Under the pieces are notes generated by a model. The model was not told the origin of the DNA and ran no database searches. It saw nothing but the letters and a program-made list of their open reading frames with translations. 29,973 nucleotides of DNA. Source: Hymenoscyphus infarciens. Its lineage: Eukaryota; Ascomycota; Leotiomycetes; Helotiales; Helotiaceae. Made by a program: the position numbers and the translations under genes. Every line of letters starts with the position of its first letter. Within the stretch, counting starts at the first letter, position 1. Location: NCBI GenBank assembly GCA_001414345.1, contig LLCB01000491.1, positions 1-29,973 on the forward strand, written 5' to 3'. Positions 11,715 to 23,206 of the stretch are shown in pieces.

Positions 11715-11885
11715 TAAACAATTAAGAGGTTATTATTAGTTTAGAAGGTAGTAAGAGGTAAGAGGTTAAAGCGTTAGAGGATTAGAAGATTAGAGTTAAA
11801 AGTTTTAGATAGTAGTTAATAGTAGAGTAGTAGAGTAGTAGGCTAGTAAGTAAGGTAGTAAGGTAGTAAGAATCTAAAAGTAAAT
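11715..11885. repeat. Purine-rich low-complexity tract
   Basis: The plus strand is dominated by a and g with repeated tagtaagaggt, agtagtagagtagtag and aaggtagtaaggtagtaag blocks. It falls inside the long plus frame and encodes its most basic and Gln/Ser-rich part. It may be an expanded simple repeat. Confidence 0.6.
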
Positions 11886-12600
11886 AATAACCCTTTACTC
11901 TCCTACTTTATAATAATAAGATTATATCTATATATTACTATAATAGATAGTATATACTCTAAACATTCTCTTTATACTCTTTACTAATATTTTAAAGACT
12001 TTATAACTTTCTAAAACCAACTAGCTAAGGTATAAATAACTCCTTATCTAAGGAACTAAAGATCTAATATAATAAATAGGTAATTATAGCTATTAACTTA
12101 ATAAAAATAAGTAAGCTAACTAAATAGTAGATTTAAGCCTAGATTCTAATATTATAAATAATAACTCTTCTAATAATATACTTAATTCTAGATAGAGATA
12201 ATACTAATATAACTAGTAACTTTAGTTCTCTAGTTTCTAAAGCTATTTATATACTTTAGCTCTTATATTAATTAAAATATAACTCTTAATAATTCCTCTT
12301 CCTAGCTTAATAACTTAAAAATAACACTTAACGATTTTCTCTACTTAACTTAATAAGCTAGCTAATACTAATTTAATTACTTATATAAGTAGTTAAAGTA
12401 AAAGCTATAAAGATAAAGAAATTAGTTCTAGAGCTACTTTATTAGACTAAGTATTAATTAGGTATATGTTTTAGAGTAATTAACATAGATATATAATATC
12501 TATTTATAGTAGGATTTTTAGCCTATTCTAAGTATATTAGAGCTAGGAGATTATATAACTAAAAAATAGAGTTAGGTTAAATATTTAGACTTTATAGATT

Positions 12601-13049
12601 AAAGATAAGCTTATTATATTAGATTTTAAGAAAAGCTAGTATTTTTATAAATATATCTTAATTAATATAATAAATTAAGTATTATATAATTAATAATCGC
12701 TATTTTAATATATAAATAATATATAATAGAATTATACTTTACAGAAATATAAACTTTAGTTCGCTTTTATAAGATGTTTTTATAAGATATTTTTATAAGA
12801 TATTATACTTTTAATAGAGTATTACTTTATTCCTTACTAGAATAAATGTTCTTAATACCTATAACTTATACTTAAGTAACTAATTATTATTAAAGGAATA
12901 GGTAATAATCTAGATTTCTTATATCTACTTTAAATACTTTAACTTAACTCGATTATTTAGCTACCTTCTCTTCTTAATAAACTACCTAGGTAAGTTTAAT
13001 TTATACTATATACCTCTATAACATATTATATACTTTAAAGTATTAAAGT
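12601..13049. other. AT-rich gap with a short tandem repeat
   Basis: No strong frame. At 12765-12808 the block ttttataagatg/attt is repeated three times with a period of about 15 bp. The minus-strand gene ending near 13050 may continue some way into this stretch. Confidence 0.4.
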
Positions 13050-15125
13050 GTTTTAGAAGTAGTAGTATTAAGTATATATATACTTAGACTATATACTATA
13101 CTAAGAGAGAGAAGAGAGGTTGATTTATCTACTACCTCTTATTTCTATCTAATATTCTTTTATTCTATTTCTATATTATCTAGGAGTAGAACTTAGTTAT
13201 TAGTAATTATATACCTTTAAATATTTAGTATTAGAAACTTTTATTATAAGTAGTAATAGAAATTAAAATAGAGGTATTAGAAACTAGTATAGTAAGCTAG
13301 TATAGTAAAACCGAAAGAAGGAAACAACATATAAACTATATATCTCTCTCTATTAACTAAGAAGAAAAGAGTAAGAGTAAGAAGTATAAGTAATAAGAAG
13401 TAAATAATCTATACTATATATATAAGGAAATCTAGATTTAGGCGTCTCTACTACTCTAAAAGAGGTTAGAAGTAGTATTTTAATAAGTTACTCTCTTATT
13501 TATAATAAATAATAAATCTCTTCTAGTAACTAGCTATGTTCCTCTATTTATAATAAATAGTTAAGATTCTCTAAATATAAGCTCTATCTATTATAAAAAT
13601 AATTCTACTCTAGTAAAAAGCTATACTCTTTTATATACTATAAAAAGATTTATATCTCTCTATCTACTACGAAAATAATAAAACTACTAGTTATATCTTA
13701 AATACTTAATCGCTTTAATTATAAATGCTTATATTCGAACTTCGCTCTACTTAGCTAGCTACTCTCTATATATAATTCCGATTACTGTTTTATAGTAAGT
13801 AGTCTCTTTAAAATGTTTTAGCTCTTATAAATTAAAATAACCCGTCTTCTTAGCCTTTAAGTATAGAAGAGAGTACTTAAGCTTAGCTAGATCTTTAGTA
13901 TATAAATATTATATATACTTAAAAGTTATAATTATATAGTAAAATAAAACCTAAGTACTAGTAAGCTAAGTTAGATATATACTAGTAGTAGTTAGAGAAC
14001 TCTTAAAATTCTATAGAAGGATACTTACTATTTTATTTCTATAAATAATTTAAGATCTATTAAGTCTATATAGTATAGTATAGACTCTAAGTCTTTAACT
14101 AGAAACTATACTTTAGTACTAATACTATAAACTAGTACTATTATTCTAGTCTTATCTTATTTTAAAGTTATAAAACCTGTCTTTACCTTATTACTATTAA
14201 TACTATTCTTAGTATTAAATATAAACTCTTAAGTAGTAAGGTCTTATATTATCTAATAAGAGCTCTTATTATTTATAGTTATAAGATTAATATTCCTAAT
14301 CTATATATAGTAAGTTATTATTTTAGACTAGAATTAGAGTTTATAGTATAGACTAAAATATTCTAAAAGAGTAAAGTTAGTAAATAGTATCTTCTAACTT
14401 AATAATAGAGACTATATAACTAGCTCTCTTTTCTTCTAGTTAAAGGCTTCTTATAGGTTAAAACTTATAATTAAGTTAGTTATTAATACCTTATATATAC
14501 TAGTTTTATTACCTTTTTTAGTAGAAATATCTAAGTTTTATTATTAGAAGGTAGAGGGGTTTATCTATTATTATTAGTAGAGACAAGTTCCTTTAGCTAC
14601 TATATTTTCTTTTAGTATATTTTCTTTCTATTTATAGTCTAAAGCCTCCTTCTTCTTAGAGTTAATAGGAAATTCTAAAGGTTCTTCTTATTTCTTAACT
14701 TTAGTAGAAGCTTATATAAGTAGTTCTAAGATTACTTAATACTTCTTAAAGTCTTTAGTAGAAGCTTTTTAGAGTTTAACTTTATCTTACTCTATATTAA
14801 AAAGATTAGCTAAATACTTTTTAATCTCTAGATTCTTCTAAAGCTTATTAGCTTTAGTAAGAGAAAGGTAAGAACTAGGTTTTATAGAATTAATATTCTA
14901 GTTCTCTCTAAGGATTATATAGAAAAGTTAGACCTCTTTTTTTATTAACTTACTACTACTAATATTAATATTAATTTTTTTAAGACCTTCTAACACCTAG
15001 GTATACTTATTACTATATTAGTTTTTAAAGTTCTATAAGTTAGTTAGTAAAGGTATTTTAATTCTTTAAAAATATATTAGATATTAAGGATAAGCTTAGT
15101 ATCTTATAGATTACTTACTAGTTAT
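13050..15125 (-). pseudogene. Long RIP-degraded minus-strand frame, about 690 codons, unknown family
   Basis: One minus frame is continuous over 2.07 kb. The likely start is ATA at 15125 (from ATG). Codons 45-60 read TQVLEGLKKININI; codons 90-130 are Lys/Leu-rich and helical (LTKANKLQKNLEIKKYL). A segment ASTKDFKKY and a second ASTKVKK about 30 codons later look like a small internal repeat. Near 13840 the frame has a basic RRRVILIYKS block, and its last 150 codons are rich in Ser, Tyr, Phe and Gln. Stops are TAA or TAG only. It is divergent from the frame at 15190, only about 65 bp away, so the two may share a promoter. No family is recognised; a low-complexity regulatory or structural protein is possible. 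Confidence 0.47.
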
Positions 15126-15189
15126 AAAAGCTATATAGTTTTAAATTATAATTAAGCTATAGATTTAAAGGTAATATTATACTACTAGT
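15126..15189. promoter_or_regulatory. Short divergent intergenic region, possible shared promoter
   Basis: About 64 bp separate the inferred starts of the minus frame (15125) and the plus frame (15190). It is AT-rich, like all the window, so no specific TATA or factor site can be singled out. The claim rests only on the divergent layout, and both start codons are inferred. Confidence 0.25.
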
Positions 15190-15261
15190 ATAAGGAAGTC
15201 TAAACTAAGCGTAGAGTTATATAGGTTATTAAGAGATAAGATAGCTTTTAAAGTAAGTTAT

Positions 15262-15345
15262 ATAGTAGCGATTTTAGAGAGGATAGCTTATAAGTTAGAG
15301 TGTTATAGATATAGTAGCGATTTTAGAGAGGACGGCTTTTAAAGT
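15262..15345 (+). repeat. Two copies of a ~30-bp block, 49 bp apart
   Basis: The block tatagtagcgattttagaga appears at 15262 and 15311, and both are followed by gga(t/c)(a/g)gct. A shorter relative, gatagcgatttcgaagg, lies near 15388. The 49-bp spacing is not a multiple of three, unlike the other internal repeats, so it weakens the coding reading just here. Confidence 0.7.
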
Positions 15346-15587
15346 AAGTTAAGATATTATAAGAAGAGAATAGTTAGACCTACTAAGATAGCGATTTCGA
15401 AGGTCTTATAGATAGTATTAGTTTATAAAATATTTAATAATATTATCTATATAGTATAATAGCGTATTATTAAGAAGGTAAGAGAAGACGTTTAAGCCTA
15501 TTATAGCCGGCTTTAAGAAGTTAGATATAGACTACTAAGGAGAAGGTAAGAGAAGGTAAGAGAAGATAAACGTATTATTACTAGTAT

Positions 15588-15760
15588 TAATTAAGAAGAT
15601 AGAGTATAGAGTATTAAAGAAAAGATAATAGAAAACTACGCTTTTATTCTTAGTATTAACTATGTTAATTAAGAAGGTAAGATATATACTATAGTTTACT
15701 AAGAGAAAGGTAGAAGAAAACTCTATACTATTAATTATATTAATTAAGAAGGTGATTTTT
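15588..15760 (+). repeat. Imperfect tandem repeat, 25-26 codon period
   Basis: The block taattaagaag occurs at 15588, 15666 and 15741, intervals of 78 and 75 bp. In the surrounding frame the units centre on Asn-Gln-Glu (INQEDR, VNQEGK, INQEGD). Both intervals are multiples of three. Confidence 0.65.
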
Positions 15761-18161
15761 AGTAAGAATAATAAGTAATTTATATAATATGTTTATAATA
15801 AGTAATATAAACCTAGGAGAAGTTATTTCTAGGATATCTTATAAAGTATAAAGGTTAAAAGAAATTTTTAATAAGAGTAAGAAGTAAATAGATCTATCTC
15901 TATAATTAAGAGTTACTTACTATATAAGGTATCTATATATATAATATAACTAAAGAGTAATAATAAAGTAAAATTATTCCTAGGTTAATACCTTATAGGT
16001 TAAATTACTAGTAAGAAATATATAAAACTATAAAATATTTAGTTTAATCTAACTTAAAAACTCTTAATACTTAAAGAGATAGAGATAGTCCTTCTATTAT
16101 TACCCTCTACTACTATTAAAGCTTAGATACTATAGTACTCTTAAGACTAAACTACTAATATAGAATACTTTAACTATAATACTAACTACTAAGGTTTAAA
16201 GCTAGGACGTTCTTAAAGACTTCTCTCTATATATATATATACTATATAAAAACATTCTACTAAAGAGAATAGGAGTAAAGTAAAGAAGTTTAAGAAATCG
16301 TTAGTATAATATAAGTATAATCGAATATATATAATTATATTAAGATAATCCTTTATTCTCTTTCTCTCATTAAAAATCTTATCTACTAACTTAAGTAAAT
16401 AGTATCTTAAAGACTTAGTATAATTAAAAAAATACTTAAAGACTAGATACTTAAAGACTAGATACTCAAATCTAACTCTAATATTAAGGCTTATAGAGAA
16501 ATAATAATTTTAATATATATACTCTACTTTAGTAATCTAGCTAGGATATTTCTAGGAATCCTTAATTCTAGGAAGTATAAGAAGCTATAGTATCTAGAGT
16601 AAGATAAATATAAAATAAAACAAGATATTAAATAATACTAAGAAGACCTAAGAAGTAGAGATAAATATATAACTAAGGAATTACTATATAACTAAGTAAA
16701 TATAATAGAACTAAATAAATATAATAAAACTAAATAAACTAGATAGAATAGTAAGATACCTCTAGCCTAGTAAAGAGGAATAGTAACTATAGTATAGCCT
16801 TAAGTAAAGTATACCTATACTAGCTTTTTAAAGATAGTATTAAGAGATATTAAGGCTATAGTATATAGAATACTCTATACTACTAAATAATATTAGAAGA
16901 AGTAACCTATCTTTACTTAGAGAAGGGAGTATTCTATTCTTTATATTAGAAGAGCTACTAGCTCCTTTATACTTCTATTATTAGTTTTATATTTACTAAG
17001 ACCTTATACTTCTTATACTAGAGTATATAGCTATAGCTAGAAGAACTAGTTAAAACGCTAGTATACTTATACCTTAACTAATAATAGCTCTTACTTAGTA
17101 TAACTACTAACTTACTTACTAATATATCTAATATAATATAACTATATAATATTTCTAATATACTCTTATAAGTTATATATTTATTACTCTTTAGTAACTA
17201 AGATAACTAAATCATTAGTAAGCGAAATAATATAGCTACTAGTAAGTAAATTAATTAAGTCTATTCTACTTATATACTCTCTTTAGAGTCTATATACTTA
17301 CTTTATTAAATAGAAGACTAAATATTTAGAAAAACTCTTATAAAGCTTATCTACTACTAGTAACTATAATAGTAATAAAGAGTAGGTTAGTATAAGTAAT
17401 ATACTTTATTATATATATTTAAAGAGCGTTAAGTATACTATATACCTAGTATAGAACCTTAAGAATATAAAGTCGTAGAATAGAGCACTTATAGTATTAT
17501 TTATAGTTATAATAAGATATAGGTTTAAAAGGTTTATCTCTTCTTAAAATTTGTTTTTTATTTACTAAATTCTACTTATTTTTAGTAAGCTACTAGCTTT
17601 TTAATATAAATACTATCCTATTATAGAACTTCGCCTACTCTTAGTATTTTATAATCTAAAGTTATTAGTTTTATATTTCTAAGCTTATATTAATAAAACC
17701 TATTACTCTAAACTTTAGAGAGAATTCTATACTAAGTAGAAAAGATCTTTTTAATTTATAGTATATAAAATAGAATATTTTAATAGTCTCTCTTTTAATC
17801 CTTTATATACTACTATTCTAATTACTATAGGCTAAAAAATAAAGAATATATTTTATAGTAAACTTAAACTTATAATATAAAAGGTATAAACTCTTAACTA
17901 TATTTATATTTTCTTATTATTTTACTAATATAATAGGTCTCCCTTTTTATTCTAAGATACTTAACTAGTCTACTTAGTATAGAAACTATTTAAAAGGTTT
18001 ATATAGTATATATTAGAATAGAATATCTACTAAAATTTAATTAGCTAACCTTTTCTTATAATATTATACTTAATATCTTTAAATAAACTATAGCCTTAAA
18101 TAAGCTAGGAATTTTATTCTAATTCTCTTAATAAGCTTCTAGAATTATATAACCTTCCTCT

Positions 18162-18306
18162 CTAACTCTAGAGAGTAATATATAACTAATACTTTCCTTT
18201 TTAAGTCTTTTAGAGAGTAGTATAAAAACGTCTCTTCTAAGTAATTTAGAGACTAGTATATACTCGTCTCCTCTAAGTTTAGAGAGTAGTATATAACTAA
18301 TACCGG
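18162..18306 (+). repeat. Four tandem FREQY units (33-42 bp)
   Basis: The block agagagtagtatata or a variant starts at 18170, 18212, 18248 and 18281, intervals of 42, 36 and 33 bp. In one frame the units read REQYITNT, FREQYKNVSSK, FRDQYILVSSK and FREQYITNT. All intervals are multiples of three, good support for a protein origin. Confidence 0.8.
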
Positions 18307-18639
18307 CCTCTAAAGCCGAATTCTTTAAATTAGAAAAGTAAAGGTATTATAGTAAAGTATAAGAGTATTAATAAAAAGCTACTTAAAGAGTAAACTACCT
18401 ATAAATAATAGTAAGATAAGTATACTTAGAGGTTATAATATATAAAATATAGTATAAGTTTAAGGATTTATAAAATTAGCTATTAGTTATTTTCTAAGTT
18501 ATTATTAGTATTAGTAGAGAGAGTTATAGAGTTTAAGAGGATTTTTCTTAAAATATAGTTAGTATTTAAGAAGACTATAGATTTTAAGAGTTTTTATTTT
18601 TTAAGGTATTACTATAGTATATAAGAGAGGTAGAGTATA

Positions 18640-20267
18640 GATAAGAGAAAAAAATAATAAATTAAAGGAGCTATATATAATTTTAGTCTTTTATAGAACT
18701 ATCTTAAGTAAGTTCCTTACTCTTATTATCTTTAGTAGTAGAATATATATTTTCTAAGTCTTTAGTATAATCCTTTAATTATTCCTTATTTATATTATCT
18801 TTAAAAGAATCTAAATCGTATATATCTTACTATAAAAACTATATTAACTAAACTAGGTATATCTTAAAAAGTAAATATATTTTATTAATTATTACTAGAA
18901 ATAAATTAATATATATACTAGATATAAGAATAATATATACTCTAAAGCTTCTACTTATAAAATATATTCTTAAAGTCCTCTTTATATTTTAATAATAACT
19001 CTATTATAAGAAGCCTCTCTATAATATTTATCTTCTATAAATATTTCTCTTATTTAGTTAAAAAGGTAGAGTAAGAGATAAGTAAGGTATTAAGAGTATT
19101 AGAAGTCTATTAACTAATATGTTTTTACTTAACCTTTAAAATTCTAATTTCTTCTATTACTCTATTATAACGTTATATAGTATCGATTCTAAGTAAGATT
19201 TAAACATTATTAGAAAACCTAATTAATTTCCTAATATTATTATCTCTCTTAGAAAGGCGTAGGTAAGTACTTATAGTAACTTTATATAACTATATCTAAC
19301 GATTTAACTCTTCTTTTAAAGTAGCTAGACTAAATACTTAAAGTAAAACTAGCTTAAGATTTTATTCTCTCTTACTCTCTAGTAATTCTTTTTATAACTT
19401 TATAATAGTCTAGCTCTTTTTAAGTAATAGAGAGAGACGTTGAAACAAGGCTCTTATATAAAGCTAAGACTTCTTAGTTCCTTTTATATTAATATAATTA
19501 TAAATATTCTAGACTTCCTAGACTTATTAAGTAGTAAGCTTATAGAAATCTTAAATAGCTACCTTAATCTAATAACAAGTTTAAGACTTATTATACTATA
19601 AACAATTTATACTTTTTAGAAGCTAATTACTATATTATTACCTAGTTCTTTAGAATTTATTATCTAATAAATTCTATATATTCTAAAGTAACCTAGCTAT
19701 AAAGCGTTTATTAGATATATATTAAAAAATAAGCTTCTTAGGAAATTCTACTAGACTCTTTAAGACTTCTTTAATTTTATCTTAAAGCCTAATCTTACTA
19801 ATATGTTTAAACTCTAATTAGTATTTCTTCTTATAAACTAGAAGTCTATTAAGCTTATAAAACAGTCTTTAATTCTTTACTTTTAACTTAGCCTTATACT
19901 TCTTACTAAACCACTATTACTAGATATCTTAATAGAGACTAAGTATAGTATTAATACTCTCTTAAGTACTCTTTAGTCTATAGAATAAGCTTATTCGATT
20001 TAAGAAGAAGTGCTTAAGTTCTTTAGTATCTTTTATTAAGAAAAAAACCTAGTTTCTCTTACTATTATAGACTAATATATTTTGTTTATATATTAAGAAC
20101 CGCTTCTTATAATAAAGTAGATAATATATAGTATATTAAGATAAGGTGGCTCTTAGTAGACTAATCTCTTTTAACCCTCTTACTATCTCTAAGACTAAGG
20201 TATAGTGTTTAATTAGGACTCTAGTATAATTAGTAAGATAATAAATATAAGTACTAGTAAAATACAT
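18640..20267 (-). pseudogene. RIP-degraded minus-strand gene with intact ATG, coiled-coil protein, about 540 codons
   Basis: An intact ATG (20267-20265 on minus) opens a frame reading MYFTSTYIYYLTNYTR. The same frame can be followed to about 18830, where one frameshift is needed to continue into an acidic tail (DLDSFKDNINKEQLKDYTKD) ending near 18650. It keeps some codons that RIP usually removes: TGG for Trp near 19913, CAC for His near 20010 and CAA for Gln near 19450. From codon 190 on it is rich in Lys, Glu, Leu and Gln with long helices (IKLQKELLESKREQN), typical of coiled coil. Family unknown. It is convergent with the frame ending at 18610. This is the best preserved of the unidentified frames. 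Confidence 0.52.
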
Positions 20268-20339
20268 TTATTATAAATCTTATATAATTAATAATATTAA
20301 GATATTATTAGTTAATATATAATATAAACTTATAAGTAA

Positions 20340-22104
20340 TATTATATTATAAAATAACATATACGTTAATTAGAAAGTTATTAAGAATAGATTTTAGAAG
20401 ATAGGTAGTAATATAAAAGGTCTTACTATAATATAAATTAATTAATTATAGTATAGTACTATAATAGTAAATAGTATTTATAAGACTAGTTTAGTCTAAG
20501 CTCTTAAACTTATCTTAGCTCTTCCTCTTTACTATAGTAGCTTAAAAATAATATAGATATCTAGTATTATTATCTAAAGTAAGATATATAGTTAGGATTT
20601 AATACTTAGCTAGTATTAGAAAGTAGCCCTCTAATAATTAAGGTTAATACTTAGTTAGTTAAAATTAGAAGTCTAGAAGATAACTCTCTAATAGCGTATT
20701 TTAAGGAATTTATTACCTAGCTAATAGAACTTAGAATAGAGTTCTAACTAAAACTTATACTATAGTTTATATTTAATCTAGTCTATTAATAGAAGGGTCT
20801 TAGATAAAGAATTTACTTATTAGTTATTATTAAAGGAATTAATAGCCTTTTCTCTTCTTCTACTTCTATTAGAAGTTACTATCTTAGCTCTAATTATATA
20901 AGTTCTTAGGACTATTATTACTATAAAAAATCTTAAAGTTAGTATTATAGTTTTTAGATATATATATATAGAATCTAAAGAGGTAATAAAGAATACTAAC
21001 CTAAGCTCTTAGAAGAAGTAAGCTAGGTAGACGTGTTTTAAAAATAATAAAATAGTCTAGCTATCCTCGCTCTTAGATATTAACTTAATCTAACTATTAA
21101 ATAATTCCTAATACCTCTTTTTAGAATATAGCTAATTATAGTATATATAACCCTAAGTCTTTTTAAGATTAGGAATATAATAGTAAGTATACTATATTAT
21201 AGATCTTTAAAGACCTATAGCCTAAGAAAATTATAATAGTTTCTTAATTATAGAGATATTATAGAAAATCTTAAGAAGTTTAATATTAAATATATATTTT
21301 AGAAGAAGTAGAGCCTCTAGAAAGAAACTGTCTTTAATAATAATATATAATCTTAAATACTTATAACTATAATATATAATAATTACTTTATAAGTATTAC
21401 TTATAATATATTAGAAGCTATATATAGGTAGATTATTAATAATATACCTAGAGTATAATATATAATTTTAGATATATAAAACTTATACTAGAATAGTTAT
21501 AGATAAGGGAAATATCTATTAAATAAGGTTTATCTTAGAAAAGGTATTACTTTAGCTTAATTAAGTTTATATACTTCTTAATTTATATAGTTAATTCTAG
21601 TCTTTAAAGTAGATTAGAGTATAATATCTTCCTAGTCTTAGTTATTCTTATAACTTCGCTTAACTCTCTTATTAAGATAATTATTATAGTAACTACTACT
21701 TTATAGGAAATCTTAGTATCTTAGATTATAAGATTTATCTTTATATAAGATATACTAATAAGTAGAAGGATATAAGAGAGTTAATAAAGTAGACTTTTTA
21801 ATAAGCTTTTAAAAGGCTAGCTATCTCTAGTAAATATACTACCTAGTTTTACTAAATATAGCTTTATTAAATATAGAGAATCTATATATAAGGAAACTAG
21901 TATAATAGTACTCTTTCCTAGTTTTTTAGATTATTATAGTAGTAATAAAGACTAGTAAATAATCTTAGAGATATATAGGTATAAACCTATAGTATATAAA
22001 CTAGTTATAGTATAGGCTTCCTACTACGTACCTAGAAGACTTCTTAATATATACTCTATATATACTTTTACCTTAAATTTAGCCGCGGTTAGGTAGGTAG
22101 GTAA
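20340..22104 (+). pseudogene. RIP-degraded frame, Pro/Gln/Ser-rich protein, about 585 codons
   Basis: A single plus frame is continuous for about 1.76 kb. It has a basic start (VNQKVIKNRF near 20370), a long Gln/Ser/Leu region where many Leu codons could be RIP-altered Pro, and a central charged part (SKEVIKNTNLSSQKKQARQ near 20980). A later segment (DYKIYLYIRYTNKQKDIREL near 21725) is more globular in composition. It ends around GQVGR at 22100, next to an aggt microsatellite. It is divergent from the minus gene starting at 20267. No known domain is visible; a transcription-regulator-like low-complexity protein is one possibility. Confidence 0.43.
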
Positions 22105-22105
22105 G
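22088..22105 (+). repeat. (AGGT)n microsatellite
   Basis: The block ggttaggtaggtaggtaag follows a rare GC cluster, ccgcgg. It has about four units. Confidence 0.8.
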
Positions 22106-23024
22106 TACTAGAGTAAAGTTATAAGAGTTAAAAGCTTAATTTAAGAGTAAATATACTTAAAAGAAGCTATTAATTACTTACTAAAATTAGGCCTCTAAAT
22201 ACCTAAGTAACTTCTATAAAGTTATTTCATATATATATAGATCTTTTAAAAAATAGAAATTAAGAACTATAAACCTCTACCTAAGCTAATTATATCTAAG
22301 ATAGTATAAATACTAATCCTTTCTAATAAAAAAGAAAAACGAACCTCTTTATAAAAATAAAAATAAAAATAAAAACAACGATAATAGAACTAAAGGCTAA
22401 CTAAAAAAAGGAAGGAAAAGATATTATATACTAGGTATTTAAATAGCTTTAGAAAGAAGGATTAAGGTTAAAGTCGGTTTTAAATATAGAAGGATTAAAT
22501 ACTAGTAGGTTTTATAAGACTAGGAGAGAATATGTCGAGTATATTAATACGTTAGTTAGCTAAGTAGCTTAGAGATAGTTCTTAGAGGTTAGGTAGTTAA
22601 TTAGTATATATCTCTAGTTTATAAGAAGTTAGCTATTATCTTAATAGATTTTTTCTACTTATAGTATAATATCTACATCTTAAGTAGAGTCTAGCTATAT
22701 ATCCTATTTAATCCTCTATTCTTTTAACTTTAATAGCTCTCTATTTCTATATATCTTCTCTTTAGCTTTAACAAAGTTATTAATTTTATTATAATAGTAA
22801 TTAAAATCTAGATTTAATTAAAGAATAATTATAGACCTAACTTAAAGCGTTTTATAAAGGCCTATAATCCTATCTATCTAAGATTTTTTAATTAAATCGT
22901 ATTTATATATTTATTAAAGAATAATATACTAAATAGAGAGTAGGAAGTAGTAGAAAGATTACTAAGCTATCTTAGTCTAAGAGAGTTAATAAACTTTAAG
23001 ACTTTTACTCTAGTATACTTATAT
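22105..23024. other. AT-rich region, no gene assigned
   Basis: It holds an (aaaat)n run at 22350-22376 and scattered purine-rich DNA, but no frame I can support. The A-rich run could be an old LINE-type 3' tail, but I see no reverse transcriptase immediately upstream. The right end is the left flank of the retroelement. Confidence 0.4.
22350..22376 (+). repeat. (AAAAT)n simple repeat
   Basis: Four or five units of aaaat end in aaaacaacg. Such a tail is seen at the 3' end of some LINE elements, but it may be an ordinary microsatellite. Confidence 0.8.
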
Positions 23025-23177
23025 AGAAAGGGTTTATAGTAAATTAAGGAATCAGCTTATTAAGTAAGAAGGAGGTATATATATATATGTCTCCTCTTAT
23101 GCCGAGTAACCTCTATTCTACTAATAATACTTCCTATCGCTTTTAACGTCTTATTTAGTATTAAGCTCTTTTTTAAC
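23025..23177 (+). repeat. Split direct repeat A1 (left end of retroelement)
   Basis: The 151 bp from 23027 align without gaps to 27997-28147, offset 4,970 bp, beginning aaagggtttatagtaaatta and ending ctcttttttaac. Mismatches are few and mostly of RIP type, for example atcagc against attagc. The shared bases atag stand just before the alignment in both copies. Confidence 0.92.
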
Positions 23178-23206
23178 CTAATAACACTCTTATCTATCTA
23201 TCGAGA

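Larger units (their letters stand above)
9252..12600 (+). pseudogene. Very long RIP-degraded frame, about 1,115 codons, unknown family
   Basis: A single plus frame runs for 3.35 kb without any frameshift. The start is probably ATA at 9252, a RIP product of ATG, giving (M)RKLKRKQSSIN. Residues 15-60 are charged and helical (LEEKELELILKYLVN). Near codon 190 lies a Ser-Asn-Arg repeat (9822-9915) and near codon 275 two 43-codon repeats (10071-10328). Around 11715-11900 the frame is strongly basic (KVVRGKRLKR). The last 200 codons are rich in Gln, Ser, Asn and, if RIP is undone in thought, Pro. In-frame repeats support coding. A nuclear or DNA-binding protein would fit the basic and low-complexity parts, but this is inference; I recognise no domain. 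A TATA-like site lies about 45 bp upstream. Confidence 0.48.
15190..18610 (+). pseudogene. Very long RIP-degraded frame, about 1,130 codons, unknown family
   Basis: One plus frame continues from about 15190 to 18130 (about 980 codons); the following 480 bp read best in the next frame, so one frameshift lies near 18100-18150. The N-terminus reads (M)RKSKLSVELYRLLRDKIAF. Near 15580-15760 a motif NY(V/I)NQEG recurs with spacing of 26 and 25 codons. At 16431-16475 a five-residue unit, ILKDQ, is repeated. The middle is highly charged (QDKYKIKQDIKQYQEDLRSR) and the later part is Ser/Lys/Phe-rich. The shifted tail holds the FREQY repeats. It converges with the minus frame ending near 18640. No known domain is visible; two other frames near 15250-15400 are also plausible, so the start is uncertain. 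Confidence 0.45.

Noticed and set aside
22350..22376. LINE 3' tail
   Set aside because: The A-rich run fits, but no LINE reverse transcriptase or endonuclease motif lies in the preceding frame.
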